This document shows positions 21,222 through 33,520 of a stretch of DNA of 64,000 bases, in pieces. Each line of letters begins with the position of its first letter. Positions within the stretch are counted from its first letter, which is position 1. Source of the DNA: Dichetophora obliterata. Taxonomy: Eukaryota; Arthropoda; Insecta; Diptera; Sciomyzidae. The translations under genes and the position numbers were made by a program. The stretch is from assembly GCA_963920525.1 (NCBI GenBank), contig OY986438.1:187160388-187224387 (forward strand). The letters run 5' to 3'. The notes beneath the pieces were generated by a model. That model ran no database searches, was not told where the DNA came from, and saw only the letters and a list, made by a program, of their open reading frames with translations.

Positions 21222-23825
21222 TTAACTCTTTCAGGACCGGTGTCCCAAAAATATTTTTGTTCATCACAACTTTTCCTAAAGTATAAAAATGTTTCTGATT
21301 TCATTATAGGATTCTAAAAATATTGAATAAAGCATTTTTGATTTGGCAACCCTGTTTAAAAATCAGCTGTTCAAAATTGAGCGTACCTCAACCCACGTTG
21401 CCGCGAGTTTTTGTGAGTTATAACTCGTATGTATTGCTTAATTATTATTATAAATTTCTATTTATTTATTCAATCGGTAAGTCTATGTTGTATTTGAATA
21501 GATTTTATCTAGAAAATTTTTAAAACAGTTGACTTTTAAGCAAAAACCATATGGGAGACAGGTGTCCCTATGGTCCTCAAGTGCAAATTTTCAGTATATT
21601 TTCTAATTGCGAACTCTAAGGCCATACAATTATATTTCGTGCTAATAAAAGCTTTGCTTTGATGAAATTTTTATAGGAATGACGTATTACGGCACCAGGG
21701 AGTTCCATTTAAGTGAGTATGCGATTTTGGAACTACTTATGGTTAAGGATAGCGATAAGTGCGTCCTCCTCGCATTGGCTCTTGATGAGGAAGATAAAAT
21801 TTTTATCAATGGACAATTTTGATGTTTTGATGTTGGAGTTAAAATGGTGCAAATTGCAAACTGTGTCACTAAAAATTTCTCAGAACCTGCAAAAATTCCT
21901 GATGAAAATTTCAGATGGAGACATCATTCGTATATTCCACATACATTTGAAGAAAACGACTATATGTTTGGTAAAATTAATATTTTTGGAAGCGAAAGTT
22001 CAACTTTAGTGACACCTGCAAACAATTTTTACGAGTGCACCCAGTTTGAAACATTAATTGATATTTTGATTTCGGAATCCATTCAGAAAGCACAGCAAAA
22101 TGGAAGAATATTTGCTATTGACAGGGCTGAAATGAAAGCATTTTAAGGGATGAACTACCAAATAGGCTATCATATATTACCAACTATAAAGCTATAAACT
22201 ATAAACTCTTATATTGGAAATATTATGCCTCGCACTCGGTTCAAGTAAATCCGCAATAACTTGATTTTTGCAACAATGAAAATCAACCTGAAAAAATTCT
22301 ACCAGTTATGATAAGGCTTATAAGGTCAGACCACTAATAACCAATTTAAATCTATGTTTTCGAGCAACAATGAATAATACCAAATACCAACCAATCTATG
22401 AATACATGATAAAATTTAAAGGCCACAATGTATTAAAACAATACGTAAAAAACAATCCCGTAAAATGGCGTTTCAAAATTTGGAGTAGAGCTGATTCAGA
22501 TACGGGATATTTCTTCCAGTTTAATATATACATAGGTAAATAAACGAAATCTACTGAAATTGGCTTAGGTGTGGTGCGTCAGTTGTCTTAGAGTTCACGG
22601 AATCAATTGCATACATGGGATGTGAAATATATTTCGATAATTTTTTTAATTCGCCCTCATTGCAACTTGAGCTTATCAAGCGAAATGTAAAAGCGTGTGG
22701 AACAGTCCGAGTCAATAGAAAGTATCTTCCAAAAGACAAAAATATAAGAAGAGGAGACATTTTTTGAGTCAACACTCAGGGCTTGGTATATATGAAGTGG
22801 ATGAACAACAGAGGTGTTCATATGTTGACAAATTCTGTATTACCAGAACCCACATGCAAAGTTAAGCGCAGAGTTGCAAAATCCACCGATAAATTTGGAA
22901 TTATATGCACTGATTTGGTATTGAAGTGCAACAAGCATATGGGCGGAGTGGACCTAATGGACCAGAAAAAAGTTACTACGAAATGGATAGAAAAGCGAAC
23001 ATAAAGTATTACCAACGAATATTTTTTGACATTTTGGATATTGCAATTAATAACGCTCATATAGTTTATAAATAACTTTATGAAACAAATCGTATGTCTG
23101 ATCTATCAGAAATTAATTTCGTCGACATAGTCCACGTATGAAGAATTTGACTTTGAGACAAAAGTTATCACTACCAACATTTACTACCAACTTTTCGATT
23201 TTATACTTTTCATATAGAAGGAAAACGTACTCGAAAGCTGAAGAAAGCGTTTGAAAATCGAACAAATATGAACAAAGTTATTCAAAAAGAAAAACCATTT
23301 GACTTTTGATGAAGATTTTGACTTTGATTTAATTGATAATTTTACATCCCGTAAGAGATCAGCCACATCTACATCTGTTGCTTCGAAAAAAATAATTCAA
23401 CCTACTATTTCTACTCCTAATCATTGAATTAAAAAAGGAAGTTTCCGAACACGATGTTTAAATTGTGCCAAAACGGGTATTGAAAATCGCGCTTCAAATG
23501 TTTGTAGAATATACTATACTTTGCAGAAAACAGAAACTGCTTTGCTGTGTATTAGAATTAAATATAAACCGTATATATATATTTAATTTATTTTTTGTTT
23601 ATCCATATTGTAGTTACATTCAAAGCTCTATCACTAAGAAACAATAAAATATTACCATTATGGACCATTGGAACACCCATGTCCCAAGAAATTACAAGAA
23701 AACTGACAAATTTTTTATAATTGTTTTTAAATATGCATAATTGAACCATTAAGCAAATTAAACCATTTGATGATCTTAAAAACTTCGTTTTATTTTTGGA
23801 AACCTTGTGGTCTTAAAAGGGTTAA
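21222..23825 (+). mobile_element. piggyBac-family element, end to end (2604 bp)
   Basis: The element is bounded by the canonical TTAA target at both ends (21222-21225 and 23822-23825). Its TIRs are TTAACTCTTTCAGGACC on the left and, in reverse complement, TTAACCCTTTTAAGACC on the right. Subterminal words GGTGTCCC (left) and CATGTCCC (right) add a second pair. It encloses a complete but broken transposase gene. The size matches autonomous piggyBac elements. Confidence 0.9.
21711..23110 (+). pseudogene. piggyBac transposase, multiply frameshifted
   Basis: Piggybac transposases cut and paste at TTAA using three catalytic aspartates. Segments in order: 21844-22143 includes FETLIDILISESIQKAQQNG, then after a frameshift GMNYQIGYHILPTIKL; 22399-22530 includes MIKFKGHNVLKQYVKN and WSRADSDTGYFFQFNIY; 22620-22770 includes CEIYFDNFFNSPSLQ and ACGTVRVNRKYLP; 22783-23003 includes VKRRVAKSTDK and MGGVDLMDQ; 23000-23060 continues YYQRIFFDILDIAINNAH. 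The second (YFDNFF) and third (GGVDLMDQ) catalytic aspartates are readable; the first falls in a degraded stretch near 22380. Several stops and frameshifts show it is inactive. The C-terminal Cys-rich region near 23430-23540 is poorly preserved. Confidence 0.9.
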
Positions 23826-23950
23826 GAATCCATTAACTTAGGATTATTAGGCTTTTTCATGAGCTTAATTTCCAAAGGAGTGCCTGAAAAATATTCGAAT
23901 CAAAACCATGTTTTTTACAATTTTTGGGTATACAAGCGATACTTCATAAA

Positions 23951-25130
23951 TACAAGGGCCGTTTGATAATTCCGTGAAAAATTAAACAAGGAATGATTTT
24001 TACGGCAAAAAAAGTTTTATTTCTCAATAAAGTCTCCTTTTAGCTCGATACACTTCGGCCAACGTTCCTCCAATTTTTTGATCCCATCCGAAAAATACGT
24101 TTTCGAAAGGTCCTCAAAATAGGACTCTGTTTCGGTGATGAGCTCCTCACTGGTGGTGAATCTCTTTCCGCTGAGCCATTTCTTCAGGTTCGGAACCGGA
24201 AAATAGTCGGAGGCGGCCAAATCTGGAGAATATGCTGGATAATGAAGCGATTCGTAGTTGAATTCATAGAATTTTGCAGTGGGTGCTGGACATGTATGAA
24301 TGTGTGCATTGCCTTGATGGAGAGAACTTTTTCCTCGCCAAATGGGGACGTTTCTCTTTCAAAATGTCGTTGAAACGTCCAGTTCGGCTGCATAGTATTC
24401 GCCATTAATCGTAATTTTCGGTGTAAGGTAATCGATGTGGATTAGACCGCGTTTATCCCAAAATACTGTCGCCATAACCTTTCCGGCCGATATCACCGTC
24501 TTCGCCTTCTTCGGAGCACGTTCGGTCGGTGAAGTCCACTGTTCCTTTGTCTCTGGTGTATAGTGATAGATCCATCTTTCGTCCACGATTACTAATCGAT
24601 TAAAAAATCCTTCTCTTTGTTCAACATCGCCAAACACGTCCTTGAATCATCCTTGAACCGCGGTTATGGTCGAAAACGCGGCACCCATCTTGTGGATAGT
24701 GTTTTCATATCCAAATGATTTCGCAAAATGTTTAAAACCCGTTCGGTTGAGATGCCTATGGCCTCAACAATCTCGCGCACCGGCCAACACGATATCGTAA
24801 ATTTTAGTGATAATTTCTGTTGTGGTGACCTCATTTCGGCGTCCAAAACGCTCGGCGTCACTTGTGCTATAACGACCGCATCGGAATTCAGTAAACCACT
24901 TGTGAATCATTCCAGTCGATGGTGCAGAGTCCCTATAGTATTTATAAAGCCTTTCCTTGGTTTGCCTGATAGTTTTTTTTGCACAAAAATAATGCTTGAA
25001 AGACACGAAATTCACTTTTTTCCATTTTCGCCAATATTCACAAGATCGTCTGCTGTAAATGGCTGCCAAACCTGCAATTTTGACAGTAGTCTATTAACAG
25101 ATGGTAGTTGACAGGATCAGTGTTGCATTT
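23951..25130 (-). mobile_element. mariner element (irritans type), 3' end intact, 5' end unclear
   Basis: The 3' end lies at about 23951 on the plus strand (CAAGGGCCGTTTGATAATTC), typical of irritans-type mariner ends. The corresponding 5' inverted repeat was not found around 25130-25200, so the 5' tip is diverged or lost. The length of about 1.2 kb fits a nearly full mariner. Confidence 0.75.
24017..25025 (-). pseudogene. mariner transposase with second catalytic Asp lost
   Basis: Mariner transposases use a D,D34D triad to cut at TA. From the ATG at 25025, the minus strand shows the N-terminal helix-turn-helix region (MIHKWFTEFRCGR, EIVEAIGISTERVLNILR, STRWVPR), then VDERWIYHYTPETKEQWTS with the first Asp, APKKAKTV and AGKVMATVFWDKRG, then QGNAHIHTCPAPT, where the family has HQDNAP, so the second Asp is Gly. 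Finally SPDLAASDYF keeps the third Asp, followed by NLKKWLSGKRF. About 336 codons compare well with the usual ~345. At least four frameshifts separate these pieces. It is inactive both by frameshift and by the catalytic substitution. Confidence 0.88.
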
Positions 25131-25970
25131 AAAGTTACTACGCGGGAAATTAAAAGATTCACTTCTCAAATTGCCTTCGTATTTTAAAAATCTACAAACA
25201 ATACAAATTTTATGTATAACACAATTAGTTCAAACAATTACAAAAAACACCTTTGCAAAGATTCTATGAAAGATATTTTAATTATATTTAAAAATACTGT
25301 ACTTTCCACTTCTATAATAAAATTTTTTTATTAATTTTCACCCACAAAACTTAACTAATTATAATTATTTTTTTTAAATTAATTTTAAATTAAAAAAAAA
25401 ATAATAAAAATAAAAATAATTATTAAAAAACTATCAGCTGACATCACGTCGTTAATAAAGACACGCAGTGTCTATGCGAAAACTCCGACGCATAGTACAA
25501 CAAGTAGGAACATTGAAGGGGAGGGACTTCAAAGAATGTCTCGTGCTGGAAGTTAGATAACCTAACTTGAAGAAAAACAATACTAAGGGGGTTTTTTGGC
25601 TACTTCAGTGTCTTCACTTATAACCAGTTTTTTCATTAAAATGTTCGTAAGTGCAACAGTTTCACATGACAGAATATTGTAACTGTTGTCGTTGTTGATA
25701 TAAACGGGAAAAAATAACTCAGAATCGTCTTAGACTCTTTCCCTGATAAAGAATACACATTTATAATCCACGGCGACACCTTCAATCCCTAAACGGAGGG
25801 ATTTTTTAAAAACATGACTTACTGGCCAAATATTTCAAAAATATATGATCGATGAGGGCCGGCTTAGAGTTGTCCAATTAAGCTTAAATTGTGCACAAAT
25901 CATTGTTTTGTGGACTGAAACAAGATTAAGGACTGGGAACAGCAAATTGCTTACTTTTAAAAATGTCCAT
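25131..25970. other. no gene recognised
   Basis: AT-rich with an A/T homopolymer region near 25360-25430. No feature could be supported. Confidence 0.4.
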
Positions 25971-25989
25971 ATGGCTAAGGGCCACTCTA

Positions 25990-26340
25990 CTATGCATGCA
26001 GGGTTCATGCTTTAGCACAGATACAGCATGCATATTTTCGTATCTATGATAGATGTATACTGTATTCATTCAAAATCGGCTCAGCCAAAATTTTTAGGAA
26101 TTTAACCCAAGTTTTTATTTTATTTTTTTTAACTACGCATGCTCGGTACATTCTGTAGCACCAATACAGCATGCATATTTTAGTTTGTACGCTTCTGTGT
26201 ATAAACAACATGCATACAATAGCGGCAAAACAAGCATTTAAGCAGTTTTGGATAATTGTTTGTTTTTTATGACAATGCATGCCTTTTCCATACTCCTGCT
26301 TGCATACAGCATGCATGTTTTGTGTATGCATGCTATTCTG
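25990..26340. repeat. cluster of TACAGCATGCAT words
   Basis: GCATGC palindromes and the 12-mer TACAGCATGCAT occur repeatedly (near 26025, 26165 and 26305, with shorter variants between). Intervals of about 140 bp suggest an old tandem repeat. The open frame across it is a by-product. Confidence 0.45.
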
Positions 26341-29141
26341 GACATACTGGAATAATTATGTCATCTAGGATTCATATTTTGCCCGTGCAAGTAGGTTCTG
26401 AAATACTTTAGTAAAATGAACCCATCTAATAACTAATAAAATAAATCGATATTTCTAATGTTAGCCTAAGAGTCGAGATAATTTTTATATTTTTTAAAAT
26501 TTTGTTTTTATTATAATTTAGTTTTGGCTAACATTTATGCACATATACTTAGAGATTTATGCATATTTTCCAAAATAATTTTATTATTTAATCAATGGTT
26601 TTTAATACTTACTTATTTTTTGCTATTAATAGTCTTATTGGTATTAATTTTTTGTCTACCTTCAGATCCTTAGGGGTGTGTTTAAACTCCGAAAACCCCA
26701 CTTTAACAGCAAGTTTAAAAATGATTATACTGAAAATGTATTTGAATAAATAGTCTTGGTTAAGCCTCCATTACATTATGGGTGGATTATACCCAGTAGC
26801 ACTTATTTCAAAATTATTCTGAGCATAGAATTAGGAAATTAAATTAATAAAATACCAAGTATTACTAGTAAAAAGGGTTGAATTAATTTCAAATTTAAAC
26901 ATTTTTTAAGACTTGTGCACTTGAATCCTTATAATTGTGAGTTTCATTTACAGCTGTTTTTAGCGTTAGTAATCCGGGGTTAAGCTTTGGGTTTCTTGCA
27001 TTTCGAGTGTAACTTTTGGTTGGAAAAGTCCTACCTTTTGCATTATTATTAACCTTTTCATATATCACTGATTTCCACTGGGTATCGCTTGATATTATGT
27101 TATATTATTGCGCACGTTACTACATATTAACAAGTCAATTCCTTGTTTCATGTATTTTTTCTGGCTCTAGGCTTTCATATCATTTCACATCATTTCTTCT
27201 TTTTATGTGTGTGTGTGAGATTTTTTTTTACATATTCAATTCTTGGCATAGTTATTCTCCCAACTATTTCTAAACTCTTCTTCTACAACAAGTTTTGAAC
27301 TCTAGTCAAACTACTCGCATTCCTCCTTTGCTACCTCTTCCTATTAAACTTTTCTGAATTGACAAACTTTTACATTTAACTTTGTGACAATCGCACAAAT
27401 GGATTGGGAGCAACTTTCAAATTAATCTAACAACTAGCTACCTCGAAAAGTTATTCGAAATCATTTGGAATGTTCCACCTACATGTTTAATGGCTGCATT
27501 CCTAATTTTTATCCGCTGTTGTCTGAGTGTTGTTGCTATGAGTGGAGTTATGATGTTGGCTTTATAGAGGTACGGTTAGAGAACAAAACTCATTGTTTGT
27601 GAACATTTATGGCATGAATTCTATTTTTTATAACAATTACCATTAGTCACCTAGGGCCCTTAAACAACCCTCGTATTCTGTTTGTTCCAAGAAACCGAAT
27701 CAATAAAGTGTTCAACTCAGCTGTGAAGAGGTTAAACAAGAAAGGCTTAAAAATAAAAGAATAAAAATAATGAGCCTTCATGACGTGTTTGGGACCTCAT
27801 ATTCTTACCAGGTTCACCCCTAAAAGCAAAAACCAAGACAAATGTTTTTCATAAAAAACACGTTTCCTCGAAGGCTCAATAAAATGAAAAGAGCCATGTA
27901 TGTGAATATGTATGTCTAGGGCAAAAATGGACTTAAAACAAGTTATGCATGAAGACTCAAAGTTTTCCCTTCACAAAATGCAGCAGAATAAAACCAGCTG
28001 CAACAGCTGCTTGTCCCAAACTAAGACGGACTGTAAAGCTTAAGTAACTAACAACTTACCAGTTCTTGTTATTGTTATCAAGTTTTTGGTTTTTAAGAAT
28101 CTACTCACGCTCAAATGGAATCAATAAGGTTACTCAAAATCAAAACAACAACAAGGCTTTTGCAAAGTTAAGAAACATTAAACCTTCCTTCAGTCAGCTG
28201 AAAACATCGTAACAGATGATCAACAGGTATAAAATTGGAAGAAAGGTTAAATCTTAAAACTATGCAAGCATAAGTAAGATACACTGCAACATGCATGAGG
28301 ATATAGGATGGTATAAGGATGAGTTAAGTCTCGTATTTCAATTTTTTTTTTTTAAATTCTCATTGTTGCTTGTTGGGGCAGCAAAAGCGAAGCAACACCA
28401 AAACAACAACAATAACTACCATAACAACTTGACCAGCTTGGAAAACCAGTTCGTACAGGAAATCGTAGTAAACTACCATAAAGACAAAGTAGAGAAATAT
28501 ATATCTACATATATATATTTTATAAATATAATAATCATGAGGAAAAACATTGTATGGACAAAAACACAAGGGAACAACACACATTGATTATTGCGAACGT
28601 AACTATCTTGAGAATGGAAGAAGAAAAACAAAAGTTGGCCGAGGTAATTACTTTGTTGTGGGTTAAATGCAGAGTAGTAAATGCTAAAAAGACTACAAAT
28701 AGTTGGAAACTGTAATACTCATTGACTTCAGCAGATTCGTTACTGAGACACTAGAATGGTGTTCATGCTATAATTCTCTCTAAAAGAATTTAGAAGATCT
28801 CTATAAAGAAATATGTTTAAAAATAACAATTGTCTATACGCAATTTTAATTTTTTTCACCCAAAACTTTTAAAAATTATAAATAAACATTTTGCTGTCAA
28901 AATTGAAACCATTTAAATTTTTAGATTTTAAAAATTGTCTCTAGTTTTTGAGATACAGAGTATAATGTTTTGCATTTCACGCGTTTTCAAATATTTTGTC
29001 TGGCATAAAATTGTTACTCATCAATGCAATGTTTAAGATCAAAGCTATAACAACATGCCTTCTTATGCTATATCAATAATTTCCGTACCTGTTTTAGACT
29101 CTTAAAAGCGTTTAAACACAGTTGAACATTAACCCTTTGTA
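26341..29141. other. long repeat-poor stretch, no gene recognised
   Basis: CAACAACA-rich and AT-rich DNA without recognisable TIRs, coding motifs or RNA genes. It looks like single-copy intronic or intergenic DNA. Short open frames near 27016 and 28291 have low-complexity translations and were not accepted. Confidence 0.45.
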
Positions 29142-29631
29142 TTAACCCTCTAAGGCCACATTTTTTGTTTGAGCTCCAAATCAGATTATACTAATTTGGT
29201 GACGAGAAAAACGAATCTGAAGTTAATTTTGAATTTTAGTTCTTCGTTCATTTTGTACAGATGAAAATGTCAACTACAGGTGAAAATGTGAACGTTTTTA
29301 ACACCTTGCATTTTTTTTTATCTCAAAATAAAAAAAACTTCTTACCAACTAGTACCTTTTTTTCACTTCAATCTCACTTCAATTAATGCATTTTTTTTAT
29401 TTACCGAAAATTTAGCTATTTCGAGTAAAAAATTAATTTAATTTAAAAAAAAAAATACAGAAATTTCAATTCAAATTAAAGTAATTGTCAAATAGGGCAT
29501 TCTAGCTCCAAGCGAAAAAAAACTGAAATGCAACTTGTAGATTCATCTAGATTCTGAAGGAAACCATTTGAAAAATTTTCCACAGACTACGGTTTTATAG
29601 CGATCGGCGTACCTGGGCATAAGAGGGTTAA
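29142..29631. mobile_element. TTAA-flanked piggyBac-type MITE (490 bp)
   Basis: TTAA lies at both edges. The left end reads TTAACCCTCTAAGGCC and the right in reverse complement TTAACCCTCTTATGCCC. These are standard piggyBac-type tips. No transposase is present, so it would depend on an element elsewhere. Confidence 0.75.
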
Positions 29632-30044
29632 ATGTCTCATTTCTATTAACATAAAATCATAGTAATATTCTTATAAAGCGGCGTGTGCTTCTTCGTTTAC
29701 GAACTGTAAAATATTCGGTAGAGTTGTTTCAACTATTACCACCCGATCGGTTTTGGCTGGACGTTGTCCAAGATATTTCTGGGTAGCAAAAATTGTCATT
29801 ATAAAGGTAAAAAACCCCTATTTCCTTTTCTGCAAACCAGCCAAAATAAATATAAAAAGAATATAAAAAATCCGTTTCGGTACTAACTTCAAGTAAAGTT
29901 CGAGTAAAGTTCAATCTGTGAGAGTAATGTAATTATCTGTTAAAATGTGAGAATTTGCAAAAAAGTACGGAAAGTACGACGTTGAAATGACAACGTATCT
30001 TTTTTTCTGTCGAAGTCACTTACAAGTCTAACTGTCCAAACCCT

Positions 30045-30145
30045 TGTCGTAGCTCTTGCCATAATTTCTGATCCAATCTTTGTTTAAATTCTTGTCTAAA
30101 TCCTTGTCGTTATCCTTGTCCAAATTCTTGTCGTTATCTTTGTAT
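30045..30145. repeat. degenerate CTTGTC minisatellite
   Basis: About five copies of a ~24-bp unit built on AAATYCTTGTC/GTTATCCTTGTC. Low-copy and degenerate. Confidence 0.55.
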
Positions 30146-30384
30146 TAATTAATTTGTATTAATTGTAACAATTGTTAAGTTTTAGGGTCCAACTAATGGC
30201 CCCAACTTTTCCGTAGGGTCAAATTTTGAAAAATCCCTCTGACCCATTTAGAGTGCCCCAATCGAGTCCAAATGTATGACCGACTGATTCTAACTTTGGA
30301 GGGCCGATCCACCCAAGCCAGTGGCACACCCCCTGGAACCTCCCAGGGGGATTCCCCATACAAACAAATATTTCAATCAATATA

Positions 30385-30492
30385 TCAAACACATCAACCA
30401 ATACGATTATACCATATCATCTACATACGTAGTTAATAGTAGAAGTAAAACTATAGAAGTAAAAATAGTAGTAGAAAATATTAGTATATATT
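30385..30492. repeat. TACATACGTAGT / AGTAGAA repeat, left of hairpin
   Basis: The sequence CATCTACATACGTAGT followed by AGTAGAAGTAAAA recurs at 30838-30880 on the other side of the hairpin MITE. The MITE therefore sits within a locally duplicated simple-sequence region. Confidence 0.5.
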
Positions 30493-30493
30493 A

Positions 30494-30767
30494 GGGCGGG
30501 TCAAATTCTGGCTCAGCGAAATTCGTAAAATACATGTAATTTCAAGACTTTTTCTCCACTACAGCATATACAAATTCTGAAAAAAAGCTGTGCGGACTTT
30601 CGTAAATAGATTTTGTTCTCAATTATAAAATATGAATGTATGTGTATGAATCTATTTACGAAAGTCCGCACAGCTTTTTTTCAGAATTTGTATATGCTGT
30701 AGTGGAGAAAAAGTCTTGAAATTACATGTATTTTACGAATTTCGCTGAGCCAGAATTTGACCCGCCC
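30494..30767. mobile_element. near-perfect 274-bp hairpin MITE, GGGCGGGTC ends
   Basis: Starts GGGCGGGTCAAATTCTGG and ends CCAGAATTTGACCCGCCC, flanked by TA. The two arms of about 120 bp are almost identical inverted copies around a short centre near 30630, so a transcript would form a long stem. It shares its tips with the element at 53518. The TA flanks suggest a Tc1/mariner-type source. Confidence 0.85.
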
Positions 30768-30837
30768 TAATATATATACATAATATACATACTTAATCAA
30801 CATACCATACCCATCATCCCATACGACTACACCATAC

Positions 30838-31015
30838 CATCTACATACGTAGTAAAAAATAGTAGTAGAAATAAAAGTGTAAATAGTAGTAAAAAATAAG
30901 TAGACAACTGTAGTAAAAAATAGTTGTTAAAATATTAGTAAAAACAGTAGTAAAAACAGTAGTAAAAAATAGTTGTAAAAAGCAGTAGTAAAAAACCAGT
31001 ACTAGGCCTTTTTTT
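30838..31015. repeat. (AGTAGTAAAAAAT)n minisatellite
   Basis: Degenerate tandem units based on AGTAGTAAAAAATAGT. The minus-strand open frame rich in Phe and Tyr is a by-product. Confidence 0.7.
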
Positions 31016-31084
31016 ATTGTCATATATCCTAAGAACCAACTATCACACCATAAAATTGACCTTTATGCCTATGTATGTCTGGTC

Positions 31085-31665
31085 ACCGAGATACAATTCC
31101 ATGCAACGTTTTCAATTTTTGTTGCATTCCGCGGTTACAAATGTTACGTCACAAATTTTTTTATTATTTTTATCAGGAGAAGAAAAAAAATGACCTTTGC
31201 TTTTGTATATAATTTTTAACGTAGCACCTATACTCAGCGAGTAATAATTTCGTGTAACAATATTGCATTTTCGTTGCATAGGCTACTACTTCTGCTAGCA
31301 GATAAGTCGACTTTTTAATTTAGTTTGGCTTTTTATTTTTGCCATGTATCCGTTCTTCGTTTCTCTTTCACAACATTAACCGTAGCGTATATACTCTCCG
31401 AATAATATTTCCATGCAACGTTTTTAATAATTTTTTGCATTCAGCGGTTAAAAATGTAATGCTATACATTTTTGTGTTATTTTTTATCAGAAGAAAAAAA
31501 AACGACCTTTGCTTTTGTAAATAATTTTTACCATAGCACCTATGTTCAGAGAGTTATTCCGTGTAACAATATTGCATTCTCGTTGCACAAGCTGCTACCT
31601 CTGCTATAGCAGATGAAATCGGAGTTTTTATTTCTTCTTCTCTTTCATAACATTTATCATCAGGG
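31085..31665. repeat. tandem duplication of a ~312-bp unit
   Basis: CCATGCAACGTTTT occurs at 31099 and 31411, GACCTTTGCTTTTGTA at 31192 and 31504, and GTGTAACAATATTGCATT at 31252 and 31561, so the unit is 309-312 bp. Parts of the same sequence (TTGCAACAATTTTTGATTTT, CTCCGAGTAATAA) reappear at 33085-33310, suggesting an older third copy. Confidence 0.75.
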
Positions 31666-33520
31666 TTGCGAGAGACTCTTCGCCCAAAATTGTCAAAAGG
31701 TTTTTCAAAAATCGTCATACAGTACAGAAGATCTCAGTTATAACTTAAAGCAAAAAAAAAGTAATGAAAAATATTTCTATATAAAAAATCTGCATTTTAA
31801 AATTATGAGATCAAATTCATTTATATATATCTTTTCGCGTATGGGTAATTATTTTACAAACCGTGCGGATTTGGATGAAAATTTACCGATTTGTCTCCGA
31901 TTTGACTTAAACTCGGATTCACGGATGGTTCTATATCGAAAAATAAAGGATACGTGTCCGAGGATTTTATTTTTGTTCGCGTATTTTCGATAATACAAGT
32001 GACCGAAAATTTTAGAAAAGAGAGTTTTTTGGCTTGGAGACTAATTTTTAAAAATGTATATCTCTGGTTCTATTTGAGCCACAAACTTTTTCTATTTTCA
32101 TTTTAAAGCTAAAGAACTGAATTTTGAGAAAAAAATATTTTTAATAAAAATTATTAACACATTCATATTGATATTAACAATTTAATTGCTTAAATAATTT
32201 CTTAACAACGGCCCCACTTCGTAGCAAGTTTTTTATATTTTTATCATCGTATTCTCCGTTAAACTTTACATAAAAACATGTTTTCAAAAATTGGTACCTC
32301 TATTATTATTACATATTATTAAAACATAAATTTATAAAGCGCTACACGGTTTTTCGTTAAAAAAAAGTATAGCTCTGATCAACAAATGTTAAATGTAAAA
32401 GTTGTTGATAATTAAAATATCTTCAATTTTGTGGGTTAACTATTCTTATTGAATTAATCCTCTAGTTCCAAATTTTTTTTAACAAATAACTTATTTTTGT
32501 GCTAATTTTGGGACAAAATTTAAGTATTTAAAATAGAAAATGAAATTGATTATGAGGAAAGGATTTTATGGGGTGAAAACCTTCAAACGCGTCAAACTAT
32601 CTACCTTTCAAACCTTTTCTACCTATCTACCTTACCTTGGCAATTTTTTTCCCCAACCTGGTATGATTTTAAGTCACTTTATTTTCAAAACTATTATTGA
32701 AATCGAAACTTTTTTATTTGGGCACACAACTCAATGTAATAGGAAATGCAATGCTTTGTCAACTCATCTAATTTATCCGTTTTTATCAGGTATTTGTCCA
32801 TTTCCAAATTTTCAGCAGCATGCCAGCGTTTTCTTTTTACTTAGTTTTTTCTTTTCCAACTTCTTCATAAAACAGTGTTGTTAGACAAAAAAAAAAAAAA
32901 AAAAAAATTGAACAGTGTAAGAAGGCAAAATTTTTCTATTTTTAATTGAAAATGTTTTGTTAACACAAAAAATAAAAAAAAATAAACATAAATAAATAGT
33001 CATTTGTGCTCTTAAATCGTCATTTGTGATCTCAAATCGTCAAAATGACAATGCCATCGTCCATCTGGTAACGCTATTTACCGTAGCACATTATCAATCT
33101 CCGAGTAATAACTCACGCAACGGCCTGACGCACTTGATTTGTTTTCGATCAAAAAGCGACTCTCTCCGCGTCGTCAATAATATATACGTCATAAAATTTT
33201 TGTCTATGAGGAGAGCATACAGGCAGCCTCTTCTGGCGTATAATAATTTTTGCCACCTTTACTCATCCATGTCATAATTCTTTGCAACAATTTTTGATTT
33301 TTGTTGCATCCTTCAGGTTTCGGAATTTTTTGTTATTTCAACCAAGGTTAATTTATAAGGTTGTGGCACTTGAGAGAAATGCACTCTTTTTCGGCCTTTG
33401 CTTGCTGTGCTTTTCTTTGTTCTTTGCATTCATTTTCTTGATTTCTTTTCATCCATTCTGACAGTTCGACCGATCTCTCTCTCAGATGCCACAACCTTAT
33501 GAATGAGCCTTGATTTCAAC
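31666..33520. other. AT-rich DNA, no gene recognised
   Basis: Includes an A-run at 32888-32907 and a diverged relative of the 31085 repeat at about 33060-33310. The 126-codon open frame beginning at 31613 has no recognisable motif and starts inside the duplicated repeat, so it was not accepted as a gene. Confidence 0.4.

Noticed and set aside
27016..28587. open frames in the repeat-poor stretch
   Set aside because: Low-complexity hydrophobic or Asn-rich translations with no splice-site context or motif.
31613..31993. 126-codon open frame
   Set aside because: It begins inside a tandemly duplicated repeat and shows no recognisable domain or conserved context.
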